Source: Hermodice carunculata
Taxonomy: Eukaryota; Annelida; Polychaeta; Eunicida; Amphinomidae
DNA length: 64,000 bases
Direction: 5' to 3'
Assembly (NCBI GenBank): GCA_964020975.1
Contig: OZ026623.1
Coordinates: forward strand, 80,240,725-80,304,724
Notes under the pieces: generated by a model
What the model was told of the DNA's origin: nothing
Databases searched by the model: none
The model's input: the letters and a program-made list of their open reading frames with translations, nothing else
Position numbers and translations under genes: made by a program
Part shown: in pieces, positions 35,701 to 49,673 of the stretch
How the letters are laid out: every line of letters begins with the position of its first letter
Numbering within the stretch: position 1 is the first letter of the stretch

Positions 35701-38700
35701 AATCCCCAATCGTAGTTTCAGCACAAGTGTCCCGAACTACTCACAAAATCATCAAGCAGGGATAAAATGCTGTTAGCGGCAGAAAGTCCCACAGATGGCA
35801 TAAATGCAATTGCATAAGCAGATGAGCATATGCATAAGAGTTCCTTACACTTTGTGTTTCTGAAGGGATGCCATTTTTTGCTGGACTCGTTTTCTAAATG
35901 ACCAGATTACACTTGTGGTGATGTTCATATATTTTAGACACTGAGTGTTTGACATATTGCTCTTCAAGTGAATCATTTCTTTTTCTTGTTTGTTTTTGTT
36001 TTTGTTTGAAAAAAAAAATTGGTCCCTTCAACTGCAGAATAAAAACAAAAACGACCTGCTTATAGACAGTTGGAAACATTGGATCATCTGCATGATGGTC
36101 TCGTTATCTTTTTTGCTATTGTACTCAGGTAAAAAGACCAGGATTACATTTGTCCAGTGGTTCAGACTGCAAACTTGGGCATTTTTCTTGTAATCTAAAT
36201 CAAATTGTGCATGCAAGTCATCAGTTTTGCTGTCTTTTTTTTTTCTTTTTTCTTTTTTTTTTTTTTTAATTCACACGAATCTGTTAATTCACGTGGATAG
36301 TTTTCCTGTGGAAGTATCCATCCATTGTGGCATATATCCACCTGGGACATACTTACTTACCATATTTATCTAGAGGAGTTTTCAACTGGTCTGGCACAAA
36401 TTTAATGATGTCGTTTTTGAATATAGATGTGGTTTTGCTTTGCATTTTATTTTCATTTATTTGTATGCCCACAAATGAAAAAGGTTTGTCATGCAGGCAA
36501 GATCTCTTAGTCTTGTTTCTATTGTAGATGTGTTCTCCTTAAGCCTCTTTGGATGCTATATTGTGGGGCTGTTGGTGTTGTTTGTTTCCACATAGAACTA
36601 GTGATACACTTTTGTAGAAGTGAACTTTGTTGTAGTATTTGTTTAGAGTGAAGATTTGCCTGCTTGACTTACCTACCATCAGGTTTACTTTCTGTGCTCA
36701 TCATGGCTGGAAAGTACAAAAGATAAAAATTGACAACATGGAACCAGGCTGTAGAATAATGTGTATGTTGTAACCATGGATACGGGTACCATAGTAACAA
36801 AACACTGATGTGGATTCCAGACGCAGACTTGGCTGGAGACAAAGTGGAAATGGGGAAAAGAGGAGCATCTATTTATCATTGATATTTGTAATACACTCTT
36901 TTGAGATTAAAGTAAGTCACTTCAGCGTGGTTTGACAGAAGCGTGGAATTATGAAGTTTTGTGGGAATATAACAAACATTCATCATATAAGGAAACTTGG
37001 ACAGGAACGTGAGGGCCGTCATTCAATGGCCACAAGTTTCAACCTTTCATGCGGATGACATGACATCCAGAATGAATAGCCAGAACAGTATCTGCAGTTG
37101 GTCTCTAGCTGCTGGCCCATGTGTCACTGAAGACGGTGTGTCTGCCTGTTCTAATTGGCTGACAGCACGTTGTGTTGCTAAGAACATAAGGTCTTTCTGC
37201 CTGTCACTGGCTGACCGCAAATCGTGTGACTGAGAAGCTACAATGCATGCAACTGGGTGACTGGCCACTGGCACGCTGTGACGCTGAAGACAGTGTGTGC
37301 CTGACGGCATTTTGCATCAATGGGGAGCAGTGAGGTCTGCCTTGCAGTCACTGGCATCTGAAGGTTGCCGCTGCAAAAGTCACCACTGTCGTTGACCCCA
37401 GTGTTCAGTCGTGCTCAGAAGGGGGTCGTGTGTGACTGCGCACTGGTTTTTTCTGGAGCCCCTCGGTTTCCCCTGCCTCGTTAAAAAGGGAGGACATATA
37501 TGCCTACAGCTCTGCCAGGGAGGGCGAGTCGACACTCAACTTCTTGTACAGTCTGTATACAACAGTGGGTCTCGATTTTTGTAAAAAAAAAACCAGGTTT
37601 TTGTATTGCAAAAAATACCCACATACTTCATACTTCCAGCTACACACAACACAAACTTGTGGAAGTGGCTACCCTTTGTAGTGTATTGATGTGTGTATCA
37701 TCTGTAAGGCTGTTGGTGCCAGTATGTTTCATTTGTACACGTGCTAACTTGTTATCAAAACGGCTGACCCTAATGCTGTGTGTCAAATATAGTGGCCTTA
37801 CATATGTCCGAAGTTGATTTCTGTTGGTGTTTACAGATGTGCTGACATGGACACCACTGATATGGACATTGCTGGGTTGTGAGACATACTGACATAGATG
37901 TTACCGATGTACGGATGACATACTGACATGGACATTACTAATGGTGTGTGTGTCATACTGAAATGGAAATTACTGACAGTGTGTGACATCATGACATGGA
38001 CATTACTGATGTCGTCATTGTGATGAGCTAACATGGACACCACTTGTATCACTGTGGTCACAGACTTGTTAAAACTCGATAAAGATGTTAGCTTTAATGT
38101 GCATCTGACTGATTGTGTGTGATCTTAGTCTCCTGGTGGAAAATTTCGTCATAACAGATGAGAGTTATGATCTTGTCAAAAGAGACATGGGTTGTGACCT
38201 TACTGTCATAACAGACTAGATCTTTGATCTCAGTCCTGACAAACTAGATCAGTGATCTAATAATTATTATACACTAAACATGGGATATTAGCATCAAAAC
38301 AGGCAAGAACTATGATCTTATGTTTGTAATAGACAGGATGTGAAATTTTACAGTCACTACACACAACACCTGTGATATTACAGGTGCAACAGACAAGATG
38401 TGATTTTAGCGTCATGACAGGGCAAACCTGTGACCTTACAGTCATAACAGACTAGAACAATGATTTTATAGTTATAACAGACTAGACCCATGGTTTTATA
38501 GTCATGACAGACTAGACCAATGATTTTATAGTGATAACAGACTAGACCAGGGATTTTATTGTCATAACAGACTAGACCAGGGATTTTATAGTCATGACAA
38601 ACTAGACCAAGGATTTTATAGTCATAACAGACTAGAGCTGGGATTGTATAGTGATAACAGACTAGACCAGTGATTGTATAGTCATAACTGACTAGACTTG

Positions 38701-41700
38701 TAACCATTTAAGTATACACTCTAGACCTGTGATCTTGCAGTCATAACAGGCTAGATCCGTGATTGTATAGTCATAACACACTAGACCAGTGATTATATAG
38801 TCATAGCTGCCTAGACCCTTGACTTTATAAGTGTACACTCTAGGCCTGTGATCTTACAGACAAGACGTGTGATCTTGACTGGACCCATGATCATATAGTC
38901 ACACTAGACTTGTGATCTTATAGTCATAACATACTAGACTTGTGATCTTATAGTCATAACAGACTAGACACGTGATCATATTGTCATTACATACTGGACC
39001 TGTGATCTAATAGACATAACAGACAAGACCTGTGATCATATAGTCATAACAGACTAGACCTGTGATCTAATAGTCATAACAGACTAGACCTGTGATCTAA
39101 TAGCCATAACAGACTAGAATTGTAATTTATTAACATACATCACATATAACATGCCCCCTTGGTTTGCAAGTTAACTAAACCAATGGTTTGGCTTTGATAA
39201 TAGGCAAGACACTTTGCCTATGCCCAGTCCTAATGCAAATACTATCATTATCCAGAACTGCTTTTGTCAGTAACTTTTTCATTGTTGCCTAAAGATAATC
39301 AAAATGATATTGTGATATCAAAATACATGTCCTGCGTGATAGCGCAGAATGTTGTACTTATGGTGTGTCAGGATGAACCTTTTAAAGTTCCTGTGAGGAT
39401 TCTGCTGACACAAATTTCATGACATAAGAAAGCAACAGAAGAAATGAGATTCAGCCATGCATTAATTAACAAAAGATGAAAAACGTGCAGTTTTTTTCAG
39501 TTTTTTTTTTTTACAAAGGTAAGCATGTAAGAAACAATTCATCATTGTTTAGTGGCTAAGGGTAAAAATTGGTGGCACTCGTTGAATCATTTTGTTTTTG
39601 TATGGCTAGCCTCAGAAAAACAATTGCAACAATTTGTGGCGCCGATGTTATCTGCTCCCAGTCCAGTGATGGATTCTCAATGATCTGATCATTGATTTAT
39701 GATTGACAAAATTGTTGTTTTTTCTTTCACTGGTCGCGGCTAAGACAGAACCTTGTTATCATAGTAGCATCGAAATCAAACTGGTGCTGCTCAATCTTCA
39801 GATGTTAAAAGCTGAAGAGATAAAATGGCCTCTACATGTTTGTGAATTACAAATACCGTGTAGATGTTGCCGTGTAACTTATAGATTTAGCAATTTCAAG
39901 TGTAGTGCTTTTTCACCTTTTATTTTACATGTAGTTATGCATGGGAAAGATACACCTGGACAGCACTGGAAGACTGTCGGGTGGTATATGGTATATGTGA
40001 AGTTTTACTGCAGGGAGGTATCATTGTAATATCTTAAACAAGGTTCCAGTATCGCAAGTCCTTGAAGTAAAATGTGGGATACAGTAGGTTTCGAGCAGTA
40101 TGATGGGTCCTTGAGTTAAAGTGTCGGAGACAGTAGGAACCTAAGGCTTCAAGCAGTCTGACAGGACATTGAAGTCAAATGTGGAATACAGTGGAAACTT
40201 AGGGCTTGGAGAAGTATGACAGAACATTGGTGGAAAGTGTGGGATACAATAATAAAACTATGCGAGTGTGAATGCCTGGCCGACCGTTCTACATGGCACG
40301 AGTGTAGCGGCGGACAGCCAGGATACCTGAGGTGAAGTCCGCCGCAGGCGGACTACCGAGTGTATCCTGGCTGTCCGCCGCTACGCGAGTGGCATGTAGA
40401 ACGGTCGGCCATGGTACTCAACACGAGAATGGTTTTATTTTTATCCCATGTATATTATCATTCATCCACTCATCCATCTAATCTTTTGTATCATAGAATT
40501 GCCGCTCGGTACTTTTCATAGCAGACGACAGAAATCAACATCCTATGTGCGCGCGCATAGGGGGCGTGGCAGTAGCGTGTGGAACGGTCTCGAGAGTGTA
40601 GAACAGTCTCGAGAGTGTGGAACGGTAAAAAATACTACACGGTGTAGATCGCCACGTCCACAGCTACTCTGGACTACACATACATGGGATAAAATAAAGA
40701 CCAAAGGCTTCTGGGAGTATGACAGGACATTGGTGTAAAGGGTGGGGTACTGTGAAAACTTAATGTCTTTGAATGGTATGATGGGACCTTGAAGTAAAGT
40801 GTGGGATAAAATAGAAATTTAACACTTGGACCTTGATGTGAAGTGTAAGCTACAATGGAAATGTCAGGCTTGGAGCAGTATGACTGGACCTTGTTCTAAA
40901 ATGTGGGATACAGTGGAAACTTAAGGCTTGGATCTTGATGTGAAGTACATGTATGGAATAAGGTAGAAACTTCAGGCTTTAAGCTGTATGATAGGACCTT
41001 GATGTGAAGTGTGGGATAAATTAGAAATTTAAGGCCTGGACCTTGATGTAAAGTATGGGATACAATAGAAACTTAAGACTTTTAGCAGTATGACAGGACC
41101 TTGATGTAAAGTGTGGGATGCAGTAGAAACTAAAGGCTTTGAGCAGTATGACAGGACCTTGATGTAAAGCATGGGATAGCTTAGGGGCTTAAGATTTTGA
41201 GCAGTATGACAGAACCTTGAAATGAAGTAGAGGATACAGTAGAAATGTAAGATGTGGAGCAGTATGACAGATCCCCTAAGTCAGGTGTGGATTCTGGTGG
41301 AAACTTGGGGCTAAGAGCGCCATGACAGATCCTTTGAACTAGAGGTGCCAAATTTTGGACTGAGTCAACAGCTTTTCTCAGCACGCATTGGGTGCATTGT
41401 TCCCAATGCGCGCCGAGAAAAGCTGTTGATGTGGGACATTTTCTCTGGAACAAGACACATGCTGGTACTCGAACAAAAGATTTTTTATGAGGAATACGAA
41501 CCTGGAATCCCAATGACAATTCAGACGCGTCTGACTTAAGTAGATTGACCTGAGATGTGATTGGCACTGAAAGAGTTAAATAATGCAAGAATTGGGATGG
41601 AAACTTGAGGTTTGGAGCTGGCTGAAAGGTTGGCTAATTAAAGTGTACCTAAGGTTGAAATTTGAGGGGGGGAGGGAGGGGGCAGAATTGACAAGTCCAT

Positions 41701-44700
41701 TTCAGTAAAGTGAAGCCTGGAGTGACAGGCCCTTGAAGTAAGTCATGGGTGCAGAAAGAACTTCAGATTTCAGGTTGTGTTACATGTCCCTGAAGTAAAG
41801 TCAGGACTAAGGTGGAATACAATAAGTGTCAGGGCTCTATTGGGAACATGGGGTCGTATTATGCAATCAATTTTCTTCAGATGTAACATGTAAATTTGAA
41901 GAGTGGCACTCATAAACCACGGAGGGAATCAATTAAAGAAAAAACGCTGCACAGATCCCTCATTTAATTTACTGGCTTGATCCCATCACTGTCTTCATCT
42001 CAGTGTGAAAAAATCAGCATGACAAAAAGCCAGTCTTTGTCCCGTCAGTAAGATAATTAAGCACATAAGGCTTGGGTTGGAAACTTGAGGCTAGGAGGCA
42101 AGATGGAGAAGTTACACACAATATGTAAATGAACGGAACTGTATTCTATATATAGCACTATTGTAAGATGTAGTGTGTGCGGACTTGTTTTTCATTGTCT
42201 GCATACTTTTACAACAACAAGCAAAACAAAATGCTTCATCTTTACAAACCCAAAAGTAATAATAATGATAATTACAATAATAATGATGAGGATAATCATA
42301 ATAATAATAAGAGGCAGACCCCCCCCCCCCCCACCCAAAATAATCCCAGTAATGCCACAAGGAGTCAACCATGGAAAAAATTGGAATTCGTGATTTTTAA
42401 GAACAGAAAGTGGCTAAGTTATAAGCGGAAATAAGACCTCCATACATATTTCCTGATGCTATCATTGTCTTGTCTCATGCATGTAGGAAAGCAGCCTTGC
42501 TCCTGAGATGACGATGGTACGACCCCATGGTGAAATTGTTGGCGTATTCTCTGCCATGTTTCTTCAGCTCAAAATAGATTAAAACGGTTAACATGATTCC
42601 CCAGAAAACTGGCACAACAATCAAGTTCAGCCCTGTTTCCACTGACCCATTCAGTCCCTGGTCAAACCAGATCTAACTTTTGTCTGGTGCAGTTGGCTTT
42701 GACCGTCGCTCTCGCTACCATCACTCACTTAAGTTGGTCTGGTCTAACAAGTCCACATGTGGCCTGACTTCTACTAACCAACTCTTGCCTTATCAGCAAG
42801 CCTTGCATGTACCTTTTGCCTGGACTGCAGGCCAAGCCTTTTACTTGATTGAGCAAGTCTACTTTTTTATCTGGCCCAGCAAGTTGGTGCTAACTGTTGC
42901 TTTGTCCACCCAATATTCACTTTTCTCCTGATCAGGCTGTTTCTGCAAACTCACGCCTGGTGTAATAGTGCCAAGTTCTGCCTGCTGTATGTAGTCAGTA
43001 CAAGCTTTTACCTTGTCATGCACATCTCCCAGGCATCAGGGCATGTAATGATAAACACCTTGTCCGTATATCCAGACATATTTATGTGCATCCATCACAC
43101 ATTGTATCCAGGCTCCTAACATTTCTTTGGCATAGTTGTAAGAGCTTTAGCAAACACATTGACCAGGACCTGAGGGTGTGTTCTGTAAGAAAGGTAGGTG
43201 GCTAAGGATACTGTGTGGGTTCCCCGTGCTTCCTGGTGGAAGGGGGCGTATGTCCAGCAATCTGTGGTTACATTTGAATTCAGCCATGCATTTTTTTTCT
43301 GGAAGTCTGGTATAGGTAGCGCTACTTTAGGCTTATATCCCCAGTACTAACCTTTGCGAGGGTCTACTCTGTGTCGGATGTGGGGTATGTCATATGTTAC
43401 TAAACTTCAGGATGCTAATACCTGCTTCCTGTGTTGCATGATATTTCATGGGCGAAGCTGGATCTGTTTAATATCCACCAGGTGTCTCCACCGGCAACAG
43501 ATGGATACCAGGGTCAGTTGCTTGTGGTGCCACCTACCAGCAACGTGCCTCATTCTGCTTTAGCATAGGAAAAGCAGACAAATGCCGCCTTCTCACCACA
43601 CCACACCAGTTTAAGTACAGCCTACGTGGACATTTATATTCCATCATTTTATTGAGTTTCTGACATTTGATCAAGTACAGTGTAATTTCTATGAATACTC
43701 ATCATGAATATGAAAAATATATTAACAACTTGTATAGACTTTTGAATTTTATGTCATAAGTTAAAAAAGTTTAAATATGCACATACATGTATTGTGTATT
43801 AGTTGTGTCATTGGGAACTAAATATTAAGTGTATGGTTGCATTATGAGATAATGTGAGTTGGTCAGTGAAGTCCAGTTAAATGTTATCTACAATGTGTGA
43901 ATACTGTCGAGTGGTTCAGATAACCAGTTGCATTGTATGTTGACAGGGACAATGACTCAATCACACATGGTGCAGTGGATAATTGGCTCACGAGAAAGCT
44001 GGTCCAGAAAATCTTTTTTTTTTTTTTTGTAATGGATTTTGTTTCACAATATAAAAGCATAAAAAGTGTCCTTGTCATTCATAAATGTGGCATAAAAACA
44101 TGTTATGAACAGCAAAATTTTGTTTGGTGGATGTGATCTTATCTTGTGTCCGAGGTAATTGTTTAGTAACAGTGTGCTGTCTGTTAATTAATGTCCTCAG
44201 AAGCACCTAGGGTTAGCCATGCATATTTTGATATGTTTCATGTGGATGTGCATTGCTGGCCTTCATGCCACATCTTGTAACATTGTAGCTAAATTTTGAG
44301 TCAAGTGTAAATGCTGTTCTTTGGTACGTTGTTCATTTCAGGCTGTTGAGGGACCCGCTGCCCAGTGCAGGCTGAGGAGACTGTTTTTGGGTTTTTTTTC
44401 AGTCACGGACAGGTTTTTCATTGATCCAAATGTACATGTTGTGGCATTTGTGCAGGGCACACTGTTGGACACTCTACGGCTACGGTACACCCTAGAAGCA
44501 GCGGCCACTCTGAGGCACTAAATGGTTCTGGTACAAATTCATGACCATTACTGGGACAGACTGTAGCTGCAGTGTAGGGCATGCACTTAACCCTTTCCCC
44601 CTCAAACTGGCCAAAACTGGCTGGTGGTCAAATGTCGTCTGCTCCAGTGTTTTCAACTAATTTCAACAGTTATGAAAAACAATTTGAATGAGAAATGTAC

Positions 44701-47700
44701 ATGATACTTATCACGATCACATGCTCCAGGTCAATAGCTTTCCTTGGCATGGGTTGGGCACTTAGTGCCCAACCCATGCCAAGGAAAGCTGTTGACTGAG
44801 TCTTAATTCAAGGGGGAAAGGGTTAAGCAAGCAAGCCTTGCCACTAGGCCCTGGTAGTGTTAGCGTAACCATAGCTATGGTTTTCTCGAGGAACAACCAA
44901 TCAGGTTCGGAACCAGTTTTCAAAAAGTTGCTACAGAGCAAAGGATGATCTGACAATAAGACAAAACCTCCATGAATTGAGCATTAACAATGCAGCATTT
45001 GATGGCAGAGTGTAGGGGATAATCACAGTGTATATATATACAGTGGTACCTGCTGTAGGTAACCACTGTCGTCAGCAGCCACATTGCTTTTTGTGGTCAC
45101 TAGGCTCAGACATATGAGCCAATTTCTTTGTAAAATTCACCTGTTGTGACAGATCACCTGCTGTATGTGGCCACTTTTTCTTGGCAGAAGGGGTGGCTAC
45201 GTACAGCAGGTACCACTGTACACCAATAAATAATGGAAAGTATTGCTTATACAGGGTACAGCAGCTCAAACAGACTGCCCACATGAGTCATATCCACGTT
45301 GCGTGCTCATGTTACTCAGCTTGACCTGTATAAACCAACGAGTGCCAGCCAACTTGGGACATACCTGTGTGGCATATTTGTGCCAGTGTCAAAAAAGTCT
45401 TGATTGCCTTAAAAACACTCGTACACAGCCTCAAAACGAACTGCTACAGTCTTGTTCCCTTTAACTCTTTCATTGCTACATTTTGGATGGAGTCAACAGC
45501 TTTCCTCAGTGCATTTTGGGCGCAATGTTCCCAGAGCCCACAAAGGAAAGCTGTTGACCTGGATTATTATGTTCTGTGTAACCTCAGGCATGCTGGTACT
45601 TGAATGAAAGGTCATTTTGCAAGGAATATGAATCTGGCACCTTTATTATGATTTGAAGCAGTTAATATTTAAGTAGTTTGACTTCAGTTGCAGTCAGCCT
45701 TGAAAGAGTTAAAAAAAAAACACCAATAACATGTCATGGTGCATGTAACCAAACAAGGATCCTCTCATCAGGATTTCTGAATCTCTTGTCTGCTCAGGCG
45801 CATCACTTTGATATTTGCCTGCATTTTGCCAGACTTTGCTAGCATAAAACTAAACATCAAAAGATACTGGCAGGAAGTCTATACGGCCACCAGTTAGCTC
45901 TGTATATATATACTGTGTGCTGGCTGCCACGTATTGCAACTGTTCGTACAGAGAATGGATCCAATACAGTTGCACACTGATGGCTTCAATGCATCTGGCA
46001 AGAGTCCCATTTTATTGCTGCAGCGGAATGTATGTAATATAAAATTGTAGCAAATATGACTGAGCAAGACCGAATTGCAACGAAATTCAATCTGAACAGC
46101 AATTCCAAGTCATATATATATAATTGTAGCCTGCCATAAGAGTATGTAATAGGACCGTATTGACCTCATATAGTGTGTGCAATAAGAGGCTGTATTGTTG
46201 TATTGGTGGGTGCAATAAGACACTGTATTGCTGTAATACAGTGTGTGCAATAAGACACTCTATTGCTGAACTGAAAACAGTGTGTGCAATAAGAGGCTGT
46301 ATTGTTGTATTGGTGGGTGCAATAAGACACTGTATTGCTGTAATACAGTGGGTGCAATAAGACACTCTATTGCTTAACCGAAAACTGTGTGCAATAAGAG
46401 GCCATATTGCTGTACTAATGGGTGCAGTAGGACATTGTACACAGTACATGCTAAGAGACACTGCAGCAAATCACTGAATTGCTCCTATACCGGTGCAATA
46501 AGACATTGTATTGCCCTAACAGTGTATGGTGTAAGACAGTGTATTGTTCTGATAGTGTGTGCAATAGGACATTGTACGGTTCCATTATTGCAGGTGCAAT
46601 GGGACACTCTATTGCCCTGATGCATTGTTCGCAGTAAGACACTATTGCTTGAACAGGGTATGCAGTATTATAGGGCAGTGTGTTCTGTTTGTTTTAGTGT
46701 ATGTAATAGGGTTCTGGTACAGTATATACAGTAGGACACTGTATTGCTGTGATACAGTATGTGCAATAGCAATCACTGAATTGCTCTGACGCATTGTATG
46801 CAAAATGATACTGTTGCTCTGGTATAGTATGTGCAATATGACACGATAGATGCACCTATAGTGGATTAACCCGTTCAGTGCCATATTTTTAACTAGTCGA
46901 CAGCTTTTCTTGGCACACATTGGGCGCCCAATACGCGCTGAGAAAAGCTGTTGACTTGCGGTACTATCTGTGGAACCATAGGCATTCTGGTACTTGAAGG
47001 AAAGGTCTTTTTACAAGTAATATGAATGTGGGATCCTAATGATAACTCAGACTAGTTTTACTTAATAAGTAGATCGACTTAAGACGTGATTGGCACTGAA
47101 ACAGTTAAATAAGACACAATTGTTCCAGTGTGTTCAACAGGACGCCATATTGCATGGGTAAAGTGTAGTATGCAATAGGATATTATCTTGTGCAATTGTA
47201 TCTAATAGGACCCTGAATTGTCACAAAACGGTTCATGCAATAAGGCACTGTATAACTCTTAGCATTAAGTGCAGTAAGGCACTGTATAACTCTTAGCATT
47301 AAGTGCAGTAAGGCACTGTATAACTCTTAGCATTAAGTGCAATAAGGCACTGTATAAATCTTAGCATTAAGTGCAATAAGGCACTGTATAACTCTTAGCA
47401 TTAAGTGCAATAAGGCACTGTATAACTCTTAGCATTAAGTGCAATAAGGCACTGTATAACTCTAAGCATTAAGTGCAATAAGGCACTGTATAACTCTTAG
47501 CATTAAGTGCAATAAGGCACTGTATAACTCTTAACATTAAGTGCAATATGACACTATTGCAATAGCTTGACATCCAAGTCCAAACTCTAGAATATATCCG
47601 TACCCCTCTTCGTCTTAACCATAGCAGATTACTTTGATTGGAAAGGGAGAAATTTTGGATGCACTAACTTTGCTCAATTGAGCTGTTCGGCCTCAACATC

Positions 47701-49606
47701 ACGGGTAAGTGAGCTCACTTGCTCTGTCTAAGGCTGAATTTTCATTGGTGGAGCTCATTTACCCATACAAATAGCTCTAAACCTTGAAACATTCATGTAA
47801 TTGGCAATAAGGTTAACTACAAATAATATGTACTCAGAAACAAGAGGAGTTGATTTCTGATTGGTCGTATTCAGAACATCCAGTAGACAGGGGCTCAGCT
47901 GGATTATCAAGCCCAATATAACATGGTAAAAAATTGATTTTCCGTATCTTGTTTTGAGAAAAGGTGTAAAAAAAAATTTCTTGGAACAAGATTTTAAATA
48001 TCTGGGGAGTGAGAGAGTATTTTTTTCCTTGAAACAAGAATAATCAGAATATATACATGTATTTATTTTTCTTTTTTATAACAAGAAAATCAGTCTTATT
48101 TTGGTTCAAACATATTTTATGTAAAACAATTATTCTGAGAAAAAGCAAAATACGCCATCACAACACACTTGTATGACGTGACCACTGGACAATTACATCT
48201 GCTTATATAACATGGGTTCTTAGCTGCTAATCACAAGTTGCTGAAAAGTGCATCAGCACGAAACTGGTCAAACTCTTGACGTCCACCATTGTGGCCTCTA
48301 GCTCTGTCTTAGCTCATTATTGCTATAATAGCTGTTGCAATAGGACACTGTAATACTCTGAGACAGTGTATACAGTAGGACACTTTTCCCATATAGAGGT
48401 AATGATAGACTGTGGGTCTCGTACAATGCTCTGTAGTGCTGTACCTCATATGCAGTGTATTTGCAGTAGTCCATAATATGGCTACTACAATTTCCTCTGA
48501 CATTCCCATCAAGGCAGACCAAAGCCATTTATTATCTGAAACCAAAAATTCTGTGATCCAGTTACAAACAGTGCTTGTACGTAACACATGGCTTGCAAAC
48601 AAGAGATCTGCAAAGGTGACAATAATCCAGTAAAATGGCAGCCTGATTGCCGGTATATTATAAGCAGCTTGCTTTGTCATTTAACCGGGGGTCAGGGGTG
48701 ACGGGTGATGCCAAATGAGCCTGCATTCCGTTGCTAAAACAATATTTTGTTGGAGTAATAAAACAAATGAAATCTAATGTTTAAAATGTACCCAGTTTTT
48801 CATGAACATCATTATATCTCGGCTGGAATCAGCGAGATAGAACCTTGGCAAAAGCGTCAGTGTCACTTTCATACTCATGGTCTGGGGTTGCAAGACTGAC
48901 CAGAAAATCGGTCACTAAAACCCATTCAAAAGGCCTTGTATGGTACATATGATTCAAATATATCTAGGAGCAAAGCAGCCAATGGTCAAAGCAGTGATGT
49001 AAATCCTTAAATCTTAACAGAAACTTAAAAAAAAAAAAAACAGGTTGCTAGTTTCACTAGGGAGTTGTATGAGATACATCTCCCAGGTTTCGCATACCAG
49101 TGTGCTGAAATGAAAGAGTTGAGGAAAATGACCACAAGAGGGCACCCAAATACTGCCTCATATCTCCATGCTCCTTTTTTTTTGGTGCACAAAGATTAAA
49201 AAGTAAAGCTTCAGTTGCAATTTGCATACAGAAATTTTTTTTTAACATTTGCAACTACAACACATACAAAATGTTAATTTTGTTATCAACTTATCAGTTG
49301 AAAACCATTCCATAAGGGAAACATTTTGATGTAGTAACTCCTGCTGTTTGAGAAATATAACTGTTATATTGAGCAACCCTTGTGAATCAAGGACAATAGA
49401 TGGCTGCACTGAAAGATATTATATAATTGGTCAAAATATGAAACATTTTAAGCTGAAGCAAATTTTCAACTGCAAGCTTACTGCAGAACAAAGCAATCTT
49501 ATTCACAACCCTAACACATTAACCATACACATTAAATATATATGTGTATGTATGTATGTATGTATGTATGTATGTATGTATGTGTGTATATATGTATGTA
49601 TATATG

Positions 49607-49673
<67 letters not shown>

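Noticed and set aside
35416-35724. 102-codon antisense frame ([20 protein letters not shown])
   Set aside because: No family recognised and no splice context; kept only as a note in the stretch description.
38100-39125. Regular direct repeats resembling a CRISPR array
   Set aside because: The units are contiguous and diverged with no unique spacers, in an animal intron; this is a minisatellite. The same holds for 47110-47560 and 25055-26340.
39703-40029. 108-codon frame with a signal-peptide-like start
   Set aside because: No domain; the 3' part runs into minisatellite sequence and there is no splice or promoter support.
41181-41588. 135-codon antisense frame
   Set aside because: It is formed by a MITE joined to the 56-bp minisatellite; no domain.
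44342-44521. Candidate exon after gttcatttcag with an open frame ([19 protein letters not shown])
   Set aside because: No MBOAT similarity, no matching donor, and the family structure is complete without it.
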